From: DASUBN01 sp050261675
GTDB taxonomy: Bacteria > Pseudomonadota > Gammaproteobacteria > Natronospirales > REEB76
Reading direction: 5' to 3'
DNA: 64,000 bases
NCBI GenBank assembly: GCA_050261675.1
Contig: JBLNDO010000023.1
Location: 1 to 64,000 of the forward strand
The position numbers and the translations under genes were made by a program. Each line of letters begins with the position of its first letter. Position 1 is the first letter of the stretch. Positions 25,816 through 33,545 of this stretch are shown piece after piece. Under the pieces are notes generated by a model. It saw nothing but the letters and a program-made list of their open reading frames with translations, did not search any database and had not been told where the DNA came from.

Positions 25816-25926
25816 GGGGTTGGTCTCCTGGGTCTTGCGGACGGCTGATTCCACGGACTTACCTTCGGTTTGCGGGTTTTTCATGACGCTAGACCCTCTC
25901 TCGTCTATAAAGAAGACAAATGATTC

Positions 25927-25946
25927 AATTTAATTCATTTAAAATT
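25927..25946. promoter_or_regulatory. AT-rich imperfect dyad between aceB and the LysR gene
   Basis: The arms AATTTAA and TTTAAAATT form an imperfect dyad in the short gap between the divergent aceB and LysR genes, an unusually AT-rich island in GC-rich DNA. The T-n11-A spacing typical of LysR sites can be drawn through it. A TATAGA element on the minus strand lies nearby. It is a plausible operator for autoregulation and aceBA control, not proven. Confidence 0.4.
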
Positions 25947-25956
25947 ACAATTATCT

Positions 25957-26868
25957 ATGCCTCGACTCAGCCGACAATACCAGCACAATCGCCTCGCTCA
26001 ATTGCGGGCCTTCTGCCATACGGTCCGGGAAGGCAGCATCTCCAAGGCGGCGGAAAGATTGGACTTAGCGCAGCCCACGGTGTCCTTGCAAATCCAGGCG
26101 CTCGAAAAGGATCTCGCCGAAATGCTGCTGGAGCGGCGCGGTCCGAAGATCGCGCCCACCCCGGCCGGCGCCGCACTATACGAACTGGCCCTGCCCCTGG
26201 TGCAGGGCATGGATACCCTACCCCAGGCCCTGGCGGACAAATTCGGGCGGCTCGACACGGGCGAGATCAACATCGCCTGCGGCGAGTCGACGCTCTTGCA
26301 CCTTCTGCCGCCCTACGTGCGGGAGTTCACCCAGACTTACCCTGGCATCCATCTGCGCCTGCACAACGTGACGGGCCGCAATGGCATGGCCATGCTCCGG
26401 GCCGACGAAGTGGATTTCGCCGTGGGCTCGCTGCTCGAAGTGCCGGACGACATGCTCTACAAGCCGCTTTTCAATTACGAGCCCATGCTCATTTGCGCGG
26501 CGGACCATCCCTTGGTCCGCCTGCCGCGGGTGACGTTGGAGGACATCGCCCCCTACGGCCTGATCTTGCCTCCCCAGTTCCTGTCCACCCTGCGGAGGGT
26601 TAGCGAGGTGTTCCGCACACACGGCTTGGAGTACAAGATCAAGCTGGAAGTGGGCGGATGGGAGGTGATCAAGCGCTATGTGGAGGAAGGGCTGGGCATC
26701 TCCATCGTCACCAGCATCTGCCTGCGGCAAAGCTATCGCCTGCGGGCCATCCCGATGAAACAATATTTTCCGGAACGGAGTTATGGTGTGGTGCAGCGAC
26801 GCGGCAAGTTCCTCACGCCACAGGCCAAGCGCTTCATCGAGACCCTGGAAAGCCCGCCGGCGGCCTGA
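25957..26868 (+). CDS. LysR-family regulator, CysB/Cbl-like
   Basis: A 303-residue LysR-type regulator. The N-terminal winged helix at about 11-70 includes 'LRAFCHTVREGSISKAAERLDLAQPTVSLQIQALEKDL' (here divided: the recognition helix is 'TVSLQIQALE'). The effector domain from residue 95 includes 'GEINIACGESTLLHLLPPYVREF' and 'EGLGISIVTSICL', the CysB-like form. The inducer is unknown. Being divergent from aceB with an AT-rich dyad between, it probably regulates the glyoxylate genes or acetate/fatty acid use; this is inference. The stop overlaps the rluE start (TGATG). Confidence 0.88.
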   Translation: MPRLSRQYQHNRLAQLRAFCHTVREGSISKAAERLDLAQPTVSLQIQALEKDLAEMLLERRGPKIAPTPAGAALYELALPLVQGMDTLPQALADKFGRLDTGEINIACGESTLLHLLPPYVREFTQTYPGIHLRLHNVTGRNGMAMLRADEVDFAVGSLLEVPDDMLYKPLFNYEPMLICAADHPLVRLPRVTLEDIAPYGLILPPQFLSTLRRVSEVFRTHGLEYKIKLEVGGWEVIKRYVEEGLGISIVTSICLRQSYRLRAIPMKQYFPERSYGVVQRRGKFLTPQAKRFIETLESPPAA

Positions 26869-27398
26869 TGTTGATCCTGTTCAACAAGCCCTACGGCGTG
26901 CTCTGCCAATTCAGCGGCGAAGGCCGGCCGACGCTCAAGGATTACATCATGACCAGGAACGTATACCCCGCGGGCCGGCTGGATACGGATAGCGAGGGGT
27001 TGCTGGTGCTCACGGACGATGGGCGCTTGCAGAACCGCATCAGCCATCCCCATCACAAGCTTCCCAAGGTATATATCGCCCAAGTGGAAGGCGTCCCGGC
27101 ACAGGACACGCTGGAACGGCTGGCCCAAGGCGTCGAGCTGAATGACGGCAGAACGCTTCCCACCAAAGTCCGGTCGATCCCCGAACCCGCCTGGCTGTGG
27201 CCCCGTAATCCCCCCATTCGTTTCCGCAAGCGGGTGGCGGACAGTTGGCTCGAACTTACGCTCACCGAAGGCCGCAACCGGCAGGTACGGCGCATGACCG
27301 CTGCGATCGGGCACCCGACGCTCCGGCTCATACGCTGGGCGGTGGGTGAATGGAACTTGGAAGGGCTGAAACCCGGGGAGCAGCGGGTAGCGGGATAG
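26868..27398 (+). CDS. rluE: 23S rRNA pseudouridine synthase RluE-like
   Basis: A 176-residue pseudouridine synthase of the RsuA/RluB/E/F family, lacking an S4 domain as RluE does. The catalytic motif 'PAGRLDTDSEGLLVLTDDG' at about 37-55 has the essential Asp (GRLD), and 'VTLTEGRNRQVRRM' at about 122-135 is the second conserved loop (seen as 'ELTLTEGRNRQVRRMTAAIGH'). E. coli RluE acts on U2457 of 23S rRNA. The start overlaps the LysR stop by TGATG. It ends with its stop next to the stop of the DAHP synthase on the opposite strand. Confidence 0.93.
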   Translation: MLILFNKPYGVLCQFSGEGRPTLKDYIMTRNVYPAGRLDTDSEGLLVLTDDGRLQNRISHPHHKLPKVYIAQVEGVPAQDTLERLAQGVELNDGRTLPTKVRSIPEPAWLWPRNPPIRFRKRVADSWLELTLTEGRNRQVRRMTAAIGHPTLRLIRWAVGEWNLEGLKPGEQRVAG

Positions 27399-28748
27399 TT
27401 ATTTCTTCGTGCGCGCCACGATGCGCATGGCCACTTCCAGGGCCTGCTCATAATTTAAGCGCGGATCCACCTGGGATTTGTAGGCGCGCTCCAGGTCCGT
27501 TTCCGTTAGGCCCCGGGCACCGCCGGTGCACTCCGTCACATCGTCGCCGGTGAGTTCAAAATGCACGCCGCCGAGCCGGCTATCGAGTTTCTCGTGCAAC
27601 TCGAATGCGCTTTCCAGTTCCTTCAGGATGTTCTCGAAACGGCGCGTCTTGAGACCGTTGCTGGTGGTCTCGGTGTTGCCATGCATGGGGTCGCAGATCC
27701 ACAGCACCTGGCGGCCGGACTGTCTCACCGCTTCCACCAAGGGAGGCAACTTCTCGGCGATGTGCTTGGCGCCGAAGCGGTGGATGAGCGTGAGCCGCCC
27801 CGGCTCATCGTCCGGGTTCAGCATCGCCATGAGTTCTTTCAGGCCGTCGGCGCTCATGAGCGGCCCCACCTTCACCGCCAAGGGGTTGGCGATGCCGCGG
27901 AAATACTCCACGTGGGCGCCCGTGACATCCGCCGTGCGCATGCCGATCCAAGGGAAGTGGGTGGCCAGGTTGTACCAGCGGCCGGTCTCGGCCACGAACT
28001 GGGTCTGGGCCTGCTCGTACAGAAGGTGCAGTCCCTCGTGGCTGGTGAACAGGTCGATGCGGCCGCTTTCCGCCAGGGTCTGGCCGGAAATGGTCTCCAT
28101 GAAGCTCAGGGAATCCACGATGGATTGCACGATGCGCCGGTATTCCGCCTCCAGGGGCGAGTTGCGCACGAAATCGAGGTCCCAGTACTCCGGGTGATGC
28201 AGGTCGGCGAAGCCGCCGTCCACCATGGCGCGCACGTAGTTGAGGGTGAGCGCGGCGTGCTCGTAGCCGCGGAGCATCAGCACCGGATCGGGCGTGCGCT
28301 CGGCCAGGGTGAAACCCGCGCGGTTGATGAGGTCGCCGCGGTAGCTCGGCAGGGTGAGGCCGTTGCGGGTTTCTGTGTCCGCTGAGCGCGGTTTGGCGTA
28401 CTGGCCCGCCAGACGGCCCACGCGGATCACCCGCTTCTTGAGGCCGTGTACCAGCACCAGGCTCATCTGCAGCAGGATCTTGAGCTTGTTGGCGATGGGC
28501 TCGCCGGTGCAGTCGTCGAAGCTCTCGGCGCAGTCGCCGCCTTGCAGCACGAAGCGCTCGCCCCGCTGGGCTTCCGCCAGCTGCTGGCGCAGCTTGTCCA
28601 CTTCGCCCCAGGTGACGAGCGGCGGCAGGCGGCTGATCTCCGCCACCACCCGCTCGGCAACGTCCGCGTCCGGATAGAGCGGCTGCTGTCCGGCCACGCG
28701 GGTTCGCCAGCTGTCCGGCTTCCAGGGATGCATGAATTTCGTGTCCAT
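27399..28748 (-). CDS. Class II DAHP synthase (3-deoxy-7-phosphoheptulonate synthase)
   Basis: A 449-residue enzyme condensing phosphoenolpyruvate and erythrose-4-phosphate, first step of the shikimate pathway. It is the plant-like class II type: 'FVLQGGDCAESFDDCT' with the metal-binding Cys at about residue 80, 'KPRSADTET', 'GRWYNLATHFPWIGMRT', 'LIHRFGAKHI' and 'CDPMHGNTETTSNG' follow in order. The start is uncertain: ATG at 28748 and ATG at 28763 are both possible, neither with a strong ribosome site. Feedback control cannot be read from sequence. It is divergent from the lysine-catabolism pair. Confidence 0.94.
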   Translation of the reverse strand: MDTKFMHPWKPDSWRTRVAGQQPLYPDADVAERVVAEISRLPPLVTWGEVDKLRQQLAEAQRGERFVLQGGDCAESFDDCTGEPIANKLKILLQMSLVLVHGLKKRVIRVGRLAGQYAKPRSADTETRNGLTLPSYRGDLINRAGFTLAERTPDPVLMLRGYEHAALTLNYVRAMVDGGFADLHHPEYWDLDFVRNSPLEAEYRRIVQSIVDSLSFMETISGQTLAESGRIDLFTSHEGLHLLYEQAQTQFVAETGRWYNLATHFPWIGMRTADVTGAHVEYFRGIANPLAVKVGPLMSADGLKELMAMLNPDDEPGRLTLIHRFGAKHIAEKLPPLVEAVRQSGRQVLWICDPMHGNTETTSNGLKTRRFENILKELESAFELHEKLDSRLGGVHFELTGDDVTECTGGARGLTETDLERAYKSQVDPRLNYEQALEVAMRIVARTKK

Positions 28749-28925
28749 ATCGGAGCCCGCCATGCTACACGCCGACGATGGCAGGCGAAAGCGCGGGATG
28801 CGGCGGACGCATCATTTATGGCAAAATTACGCGCTTTTTACCCGCCGGGCCGCATCGAACGCTCCTTGCGGTCCTCCCCGTCAGGGTGTCGGGGACTTTA
28901 ACCATCAATTCTGGAGATTTAGTCC

Positions 28926-30089
28926 ATGCATCGCGTGCTCGTCCTCGGCGCCGGCAAGATCGGTTCCCTCCTCTCGGGCCTCCTGGCCTCCTCCGGCGAC
29001 TATGAGATCGGCCTGGCCGACGCCAACGGCAAGGCCGCCGAGGCCGTGGCCGCCAGCCACAAGAAGGCCAAGATCAACATCCATGCCTACCAGGTGAATG
29101 CCGCGGATAAATCCGCCCTCGAGGCACACCTCAAGGCTCACCCGGCGGACGCCGTCATCTCCAGCTTGCCTTACTTCTGCAACCCGCCGGTGGCGGAGGT
29201 GGCGCGCAAACTGGATATGCACTATTTCGACCTGACCGAGGACGTGGAAGTCACCCGCGCCGTAACGAAGACCGCCCAAGGGGCCAAGACCGCCTTTGCG
29301 CCCCAGTGTGGCCTGGCGCCGGGCTTCATCAGCATCGCGGCCAACGAGCTCATGACGCACTTCGACGAGATCCACGACGTGAAGCTGCGCGTCGGCGCCC
29401 TGCCCCAGAATCCGGGCAACATGACCAAGTATTCCCTCACCTGGTCGTCCGACGGCGTCATCAACGAATACGGCAACACCTGTTACGGCATCGTGAACGG
29501 CAAGGATGCCGCACTCATGCCCCTCGAAGGGCTGGAGACCATCCAGCTGGAAGGCAAGCTCTACGAAGCTTTCAACACCTCCGGCGGCCTGGGCTCCCTG
29601 GCCGAGACCTATGCCGGGAAGGTGCGCAACATGACTTACAAGACCATGCGCTACCCCGGCCACTGCGAGGTGATGCGCCTGCTCATGAACGACCTGGGCA
29701 TGAACCAGGACCGGGACACCCTGAAACGGATCCTGGAGCGCGCCGTGCCGCGCACCGTGCAGGACGTGGTGCTCATCTACGTGTCCGTGAGCGGCCTGCA
29801 GCACGGCAAGTTCATGGAAGAGAGCTATTCCAACGCCGTGTATCCCCAGGAAATCGCCGGGCACCTGTGGTCCGCGATCCAGGTGACCACCAGCGCGGGC
29901 ATTGCCGCGGTGGTGGACCTGGTGCTGAAGAATCCCAAGGCGTATCAGGGCCTGGTCAAGCAGGAACGGTTCAGCCTGACCGACGTGCTCAACAACCGCT
30001 TCGGCAAGGCCTACGCCCAGGCCGAAACCGCGGAACTCTCGGCGCGCCTGGTGCGCACCGGCGAGGCCGCCAAGCAGTTCGTGGCCTAA
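28926..30089 (+). CDS. Saccharopine dehydrogenase-family protein, possible lysine 6-dehydrogenase
   Basis: A 387-residue protein with an N-terminal Rossmann fold ('VLVLGAGKIGSLLSGLLASSG') and the Sacchrp_dh_C-type C-terminal domain. 'YFDLTEDVEVTRAV' and 'APQCGLAPGFISIAAN' are family hallmarks. A length near 385 and the absence of a lysine-ketoglutarate reductase domain fit either saccharopine dehydrogenase or lysine 6-dehydrogenase. Followed 10 bp later by an aminoadipate-semialdehyde dehydrogenase, it probably supplies that semialdehyde from lysine. GGAG lies nine bases before the ATG. Which reaction it runs cannot be told from sequence. Confidence 0.82.
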   Translation: MHRVLVLGAGKIGSLLSGLLASSGDYEIGLADANGKAAEAVAASHKKAKINIHAYQVNAADKSALEAHLKAHPADAVISSLPYFCNPPVAEVARKLDMHYFDLTEDVEVTRAVTKTAQGAKTAFAPQCGLAPGFISIAANELMTHFDEIHDVKLRVGALPQNPGNMTKYSLTWSSDGVINEYGNTCYGIVNGKDAALMPLEGLETIQLEGKLYEAFNTSGGLGSLAETYAGKVRNMTYKTMRYPGHCEVMRLLMNDLGMNQDRDTLKRILERAVPRTVQDVVLIYVSVSGLQHGKFMEESYSNAVYPQEIAGHLWSAIQVTTSAGIAAVVDLVLKNPKAYQGLVKQERFSLTDVLNNRFGKAYAQAETAELSARLVRTGEAAKQFVA

Positions 30090-30099
30090 AGGAGCTTCC

Positions 30100-31632
30100 A
30101 TGGCCGACGTTCAGAAGATACTTTCCAGCCTGGGGCTCACCCAGGACAACGCCGGCACCTGGACGCCGACGGGCGGCTGGCGCAAGAGTGCCGGCGGCAA
30201 GGTCATCGAGTCCATCAATCCGGCCACCGGCCAGGTAATCGCCAAGGTTCATTGCGCCACCGAGGCGGACTATGAGCAGGTGATCGTGGATGCGGAAACC
30301 GCGTTCAAGGCCTGGCGCGAGCTGCCGGCGCCGAAACGCGGCGAAGCGGTGCGCCTCGTGGGCGAGGAGCTGCGCAAGAACAAGGACGCGCTCGGCAGCC
30401 TGGTCTCGCTCGAGATGGGCAAGATCAAGGCCGAAGGCGACGGCGAAGTGCAGGAAATGATCGACATCGCCGATTTCGCCGTGGGCCAGTCGCGCATGCT
30501 CTACGGGCGCACCATGCAGTCGGAGCGGGCGCGTCACCGCATGGCGGAACAGTGGCATCCCCTCGGCATCGTGGGCGTGATCTCCGCCTTCAATTTCCCC
30601 GTGGCGGTCTGGTCCTGGAACGCCTTCATCGCCGCGATCTGCGGCGACGTCACCGTGTGGAAGCCCTCCCCCCGTACCCCGCTCTGCGCCGTGGCGGTGC
30701 AGACCATCTGCAACAAGGTGCTGGAGAAGCACGGGTACCCGGCGATCTTCTCCTTGTTCATCGACGGCGACAACCGCCTCGCGGAGCGCTTCGTGAAGGA
30801 TCATCGCGTGGCGCTGGTGTCCTTCACGGGCTCCACGGCCGTGGGCCGCAAGGTGGGCGAGATGGTGGCGGCGCGCATGGGCAAGTCGCTGCTGGAGCTG
30901 GGCGGCAACAACGCCATCGTGGTGGACGAGACCGCAGACCTGAAACTCGCGGTTCCCGCCATCGTGTTCGGCTCCGTGGGCACCGCCGGCCAGCGTTGCA
31001 CCACCACCCGCCGGCTCATCGTCCACCAGAGCCTCATCGACGAGCTAACCCAGAAGCTGGTCTCCGCTTACAAGCAGGTGCGCATCGGCGATCCCCTGGA
31101 CCCGCAGACCCTGATGGGTCCGCTGTGCAGCCAGGATGCAGTGAACCGCTACCAGTCGGCCGTCGAGGCCGCGAAGAAGGCCGGCGGCCAGGTGCTCATC
31201 GGCGGCAAGAAACTCGACCGCCCCGGATTCTTCGTGGAACCCACGATCGTCAAGGCGAAGAACGAGTGGGACATCGTCAAGACCGAGACCTTCGCGCCCA
31301 TCCTCTACGTCATGCCTTTCAAGACCCTGGACGAGGCGGTGCGCCTGCATAACGACGTGCCTCAGGGCTTGTCCTCCTCCATCTTCACCACCAGCGTGAA
31401 GAACGCCGAATACTTCCTCTCGGCGGTGGGCAGCGACTGCGGCATCGCCAACGTCAACATCGGCACCTCCGGCGCCGAGATCGGTGGGGCGTTCGGTGGC
31501 GAGAAGGAAACCGGCGGGGGACGCGAATCTGGTTCCGACGCCTGGAAGCAATATATGCGGCGCCAGACCAATACGCTCAACTGGTCCGATTCGCTGCCGC
31601 TTGCCCAGGGCATCAAGTTCGACATCGGTTGA
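30100..31632 (+). CDS. Aminoadipate-semialdehyde / piperideine-6-carboxylate dehydrogenase (ALDH7-like)
   Basis: A 510-residue aldehyde dehydrogenase of the ALDH7A1 (antiquitin) branch. The catalytic Cys is in 'GTAGQRCTTTRR' near residue 302, with the general base Glu in 'LLELGGNNAIVV' near 268. 'ISAFNFPVAVWSWN' and 'FGGEKETGGGRESGSDAWKQYMRR' are characteristic of the ALDH7 group, which oxidises aminoadipate semialdehyde (in equilibrium with piperideine-6-carboxylate) to 2-aminoadipate. It forms an operon with the preceding dehydrogenase (AGGAG eight bases before the ATG at 30100). Confidence 0.92.
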   Translation: MADVQKILSSLGLTQDNAGTWTPTGGWRKSAGGKVIESINPATGQVIAKVHCATEADYEQVIVDAETAFKAWRELPAPKRGEAVRLVGEELRKNKDALGSLVSLEMGKIKAEGDGEVQEMIDIADFAVGQSRMLYGRTMQSERARHRMAEQWHPLGIVGVISAFNFPVAVWSWNAFIAAICGDVTVWKPSPRTPLCAVAVQTICNKVLEKHGYPAIFSLFIDGDNRLAERFVKDHRVALVSFTGSTAVGRKVGEMVAARMGKSLLELGGNNAIVVDETADLKLAVPAIVFGSVGTAGQRCTTTRRLIVHQSLIDELTQKLVSAYKQVRIGDPLDPQTLMGPLCSQDAVNRYQSAVEAAKKAGGQVLIGGKKLDRPGFFVEPTIVKAKNEWDIVKTETFAPILYVMPFKTLDEAVRLHNDVPQGLSSSIFTTSVKNAEYFLSAVGSDCGIANVNIGTSGAEIGGAFGGEKETGGGRESGSDAWKQYMRRQTNTLNWSDSLPLAQGIKFDIG

Positions 31633-31661
31633 AGTGCCGGTCCCGTAAGTGATAAGAAATG

Positions 31662-31685
31662 GACGCCGTGCACCTGCACGGCGTC
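31662..31685. terminator. Strong hairpin after the ALDH gene
   Basis: A perfect inverted repeat (arms GACGCCGTGCA at 31662-31672 and TGCACGGCGTC at 31675-31685) lies 29 bp after the ALDH stop and 27 bp before the uppP start. No long T-run follows, so it may be a weak terminator, an mRNA-stability hairpin, or a transcript-end structure. Confidence 0.5.
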
Positions 31686-31712
31686 TTGCTATGTAAAGTA
31701 AGGAAAAGCCGC

Positions 31713-32549
31713 GTGTTGTATACCGACCTGCTGCTGCTCGCCGTGTTGCAAGGCATCAGCGAACTCTTTCCCATCAGCAGCCTGGGCCACAGCGTGCTGG
31801 TGCCGGCGCTCTTGCACTGGCCCGTGGACCGGGACGCGCCCTGGTTTCTGCCATACATCGTCGTACTGCATCTCGGCACGGCCCTGGCGCTGGTCATCTA
31901 CTTCTGGCGGGACTGGCTCAGCCTGCTGGCCGGTGCCCTGCGTGGCGGCGGCAGCCCGGCGCATCCCCAGGCCCGGCTCTTCTGGCTGCTGGCCTGCGGC
32001 ACCGTGCCGGCGGGCTTGCTGGGATTCCTGCTGGAACGGAAGGTGCGCGAACTCTTCGGCGGGTTCAGTGTGGCCGCACTCTTCCTGATGCTGAACGGCG
32101 GCGTGCTTCTGCTGGGCGACAAGCTGAAACGGCGGGAAGGCGCGGCTTCGCCGGAAAAACTGACCTGGACCCAAGCGTTTTTCATCGGTTGCGCCCAGGC
32201 GCTGGCGTTGATCCCAGGTCTCTCCCGCTCCGGCGTCACGCTGGTGGCAGGACTCCTGGGCGGCCTCGACTATGCTGCATCCGCCCGGTTTTCATTCCTG
32301 CTGGCGACGCCCATCATCGGCGCTGCTGGCTTGTTGGAAGTACCGAAGCTCCTGCATGCGCACACCCGAATGCCATCTGGCCTATTGCCGGTGATTCTAC
32401 TGGGGGGCGTCTTGGCGGGTGTGTTTGCCTGGTTGAGCACCTGGTTTTTGATGAGGTGGTTCAAGTCACACGAACTGATGGCTCTCAGGCCGTTCGGTAT
32501 TTATTGTCTAGCCGCAGGCGCGGCTGCGTTGTTGCTGCACGCCCTCTAA
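31713..32549 (+). CDS. uppP: Undecaprenyl-diphosphatase
   Basis: A 278-residue polytopic membrane phosphatase of the BacA/UppP family, which recycles the undecaprenyl carrier for peptidoglycan and O-antigen. Both active-site motifs are present: 'QGISELFPISSLGHSVLV' (Glu and Ser of the E-x-x-P-I-S-S-x-x-H type) near residue 10, and 'PGLSRSGVT' near residue 170. About eight membrane segments are visible. GTG at 31713 follows an AAGGAA site; homology begins here, so upstream open frame is ignored. The stop overlaps the stop of the DinB gene on the other strand. Confidence 0.92.
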   Translation: MLYTDLLLLAVLQGISELFPISSLGHSVLVPALLHWPVDRDAPWFLPYIVVLHLGTALALVIYFWRDWLSLLAGALRGGGSPAHPQARLFWLLACGTVPAGLLGFLLERKVRELFGGFSVAALFLMLNGGVLLLGDKLKRREGAASPEKLTWTQAFFIGCAQALALIPGLSRSGVTLVAGLLGGLDYAASARFSFLLATPIIGAAGLLEVPKLLHAHTRMPSGLLPVILLGGVLAGVFAWLSTWFLMRWFKSHELMALRPFGIYCLAAGAAALLLHAL

Positions 32550-33040
32550 TCGAGAAGGAAAACCGGCAGGTCGAGCACCGGACTCTCGTGGCCCAGGCGG
32601 GTGATGACCGCCGTTACCTGCCCCCGGTGGTGGGTAGCGTGATTGAAAGCATGCGCGAGCTGAAGGCACAGCGGGTATTCGCGCCGTTTGCCTTCCGTAT
32701 CCTGATAGGCGCTGGGGCGTTCCAGTTGTGCGTCATCCAGCTTCGCCATCAATCCCCTGAGCGTCTCCGCCGCCCGCAACATTTCTTCCGCGAGCCGGCT
32801 CCGCTCCTTCACCAGTTCCTGGTCGAGCCCGCTGACGGCGAACGGCTTGCCGGTGAGGCGGCCGTGCCATAAGAGGTCCACCAGCAAAAGATGGTTCAGG
32901 GTGCGATGAACGCTGCGGAAGAAAAGACCCTGATCGGCGTGGTATGCGGCATCGCCCATGGGTTCCAGGGCCTTGAGCAGTCGCCGATGGGCCCAGATGT
33001 GGTAGCCCGCGAGAGCCTCGAAGTACTCGCGCGGCCTCAT
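32546..33040 (-). CDS. DinB-family putative metal-dependent hydrolase
   Basis: A 164-residue four-helix-bundle protein of the DinB/YfiT type. Three metal-ligand histidines are visible at 'LNHLLLVDLLWHG' and 'NHATHHRGQVT', and the N-terminal helix 'YHIWAHRRLLKAL' is standard. Many members bind nickel or zinc and some are thiol (bacillithiol, mycothiol or glutathione) transferases; the activity here is unknown. The start shares a base with the upstream asparaginase stop (TGATG), and its stop overlaps uppP. The frame remains open far upstream, but the ATG at 33040 is where family similarity begins. Confidence 0.88.
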   Translation of the reverse strand: MRPREYFEALAGYHIWAHRRLLKALEPMGDAAYHADQGLFFRSVHRTLNHLLLVDLLWHGRLTGKPFAVSGLDQELVKERSRLAEEMLRAAETLRGLMAKLDDAQLERPSAYQDTEGKRREYPLCLQLAHAFNHATHHRGQVTAVITRLGHESPVLDLPVFLLD

Positions 33041-33525
33041 CAGGCGTCCTCGAACCGGTTCTTCTCGCGGTTCTTGCGCACCTTGCGCGCATCGAATACG
33101 CGCCCGTTCATGAAGATGTAGACGCCCGGTTCGAGCGCCTGGACCGCCGCCACGGCCCCACCAATGTTGAAGATGGCGTCGCTGCCGCGGAAGCGAGCCG
33201 GATTGAGCGAACCCGTGAGCACGATGGTCTTGCCCGCCGCACCCTGAAGCACCGCCGCGGTGTTCGTCATGGTGTCGGTGCCGTGGGTGATCAAGATTCG
33301 GCGCGCGGGATCCCGGGCCACGGCATCGCGGATCAGCGCCCGGTCCGCGTCGGTCATGTCCAGGCTGTCCTTGCGCATCAGCGAGGTGATCTCGAAGGGG
33401 AAGGCCACGCCCATTTCGCGCAGGATCTCGCCGATCTGCGGCTCCCCCACTTCGTATTCGCTCTTGGCGTCGAAATAGATCTTGTCGATGGTTCCGCCGG
33501 TGGTGAATATGCGCAGTTTTTCCAT
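33040..33525 (-). CDS. Short single-domain asparaginase-like protein
   Basis: A 161-residue protein equivalent to the N-terminal domain of type I/II asparaginases. Both active-site triads are visible: 'FTTGGTIDK' near residue 8 with the nucleophile Thr, and 'ITHGTDTM' near residue 79 with the second Thr-Asp. The C-terminal domain of full-length enzymes (about 330 residues) is missing, and the gene ends in a charged 'RKNREKNRFEDA' tail. Short forms like this are found in many gammaproteobacteria. Activity toward asparagine is untested. It is translated with the DinB gene. Confidence 0.88.
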   Translation of the reverse strand: MEKLRIFTTGGTIDKIYFDAKSEYEVGEPQIGEILREMGVAFPFEITSLMRKDSLDMTDADRALIRDAVARDPARRILITHGTDTMTNTAAVLQGAAGKTIVLTGSLNPARFRGSDAIFNIGGAVAAVQALEPGVYIFMNGRVFDARKVRKNREKNRFEDA

Positions 33526-33545
33526 GCGATTCTCCGGATCCGGGC

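Noticed and set aside
28905..30101. 398-codon minus-strand frame opposite the saccharopine dehydrogenase-family gene
   Set aside because: Antisense shadow, no family resemblance; the plus-strand gene has clear motifs and a ribosome site.
32546..32549. Overlap of uppP and DinB stop codons as a regulatory antisense arrangement
   Set aside because: A three-base overlap of convergent stops is common and gives no evidence of regulation.
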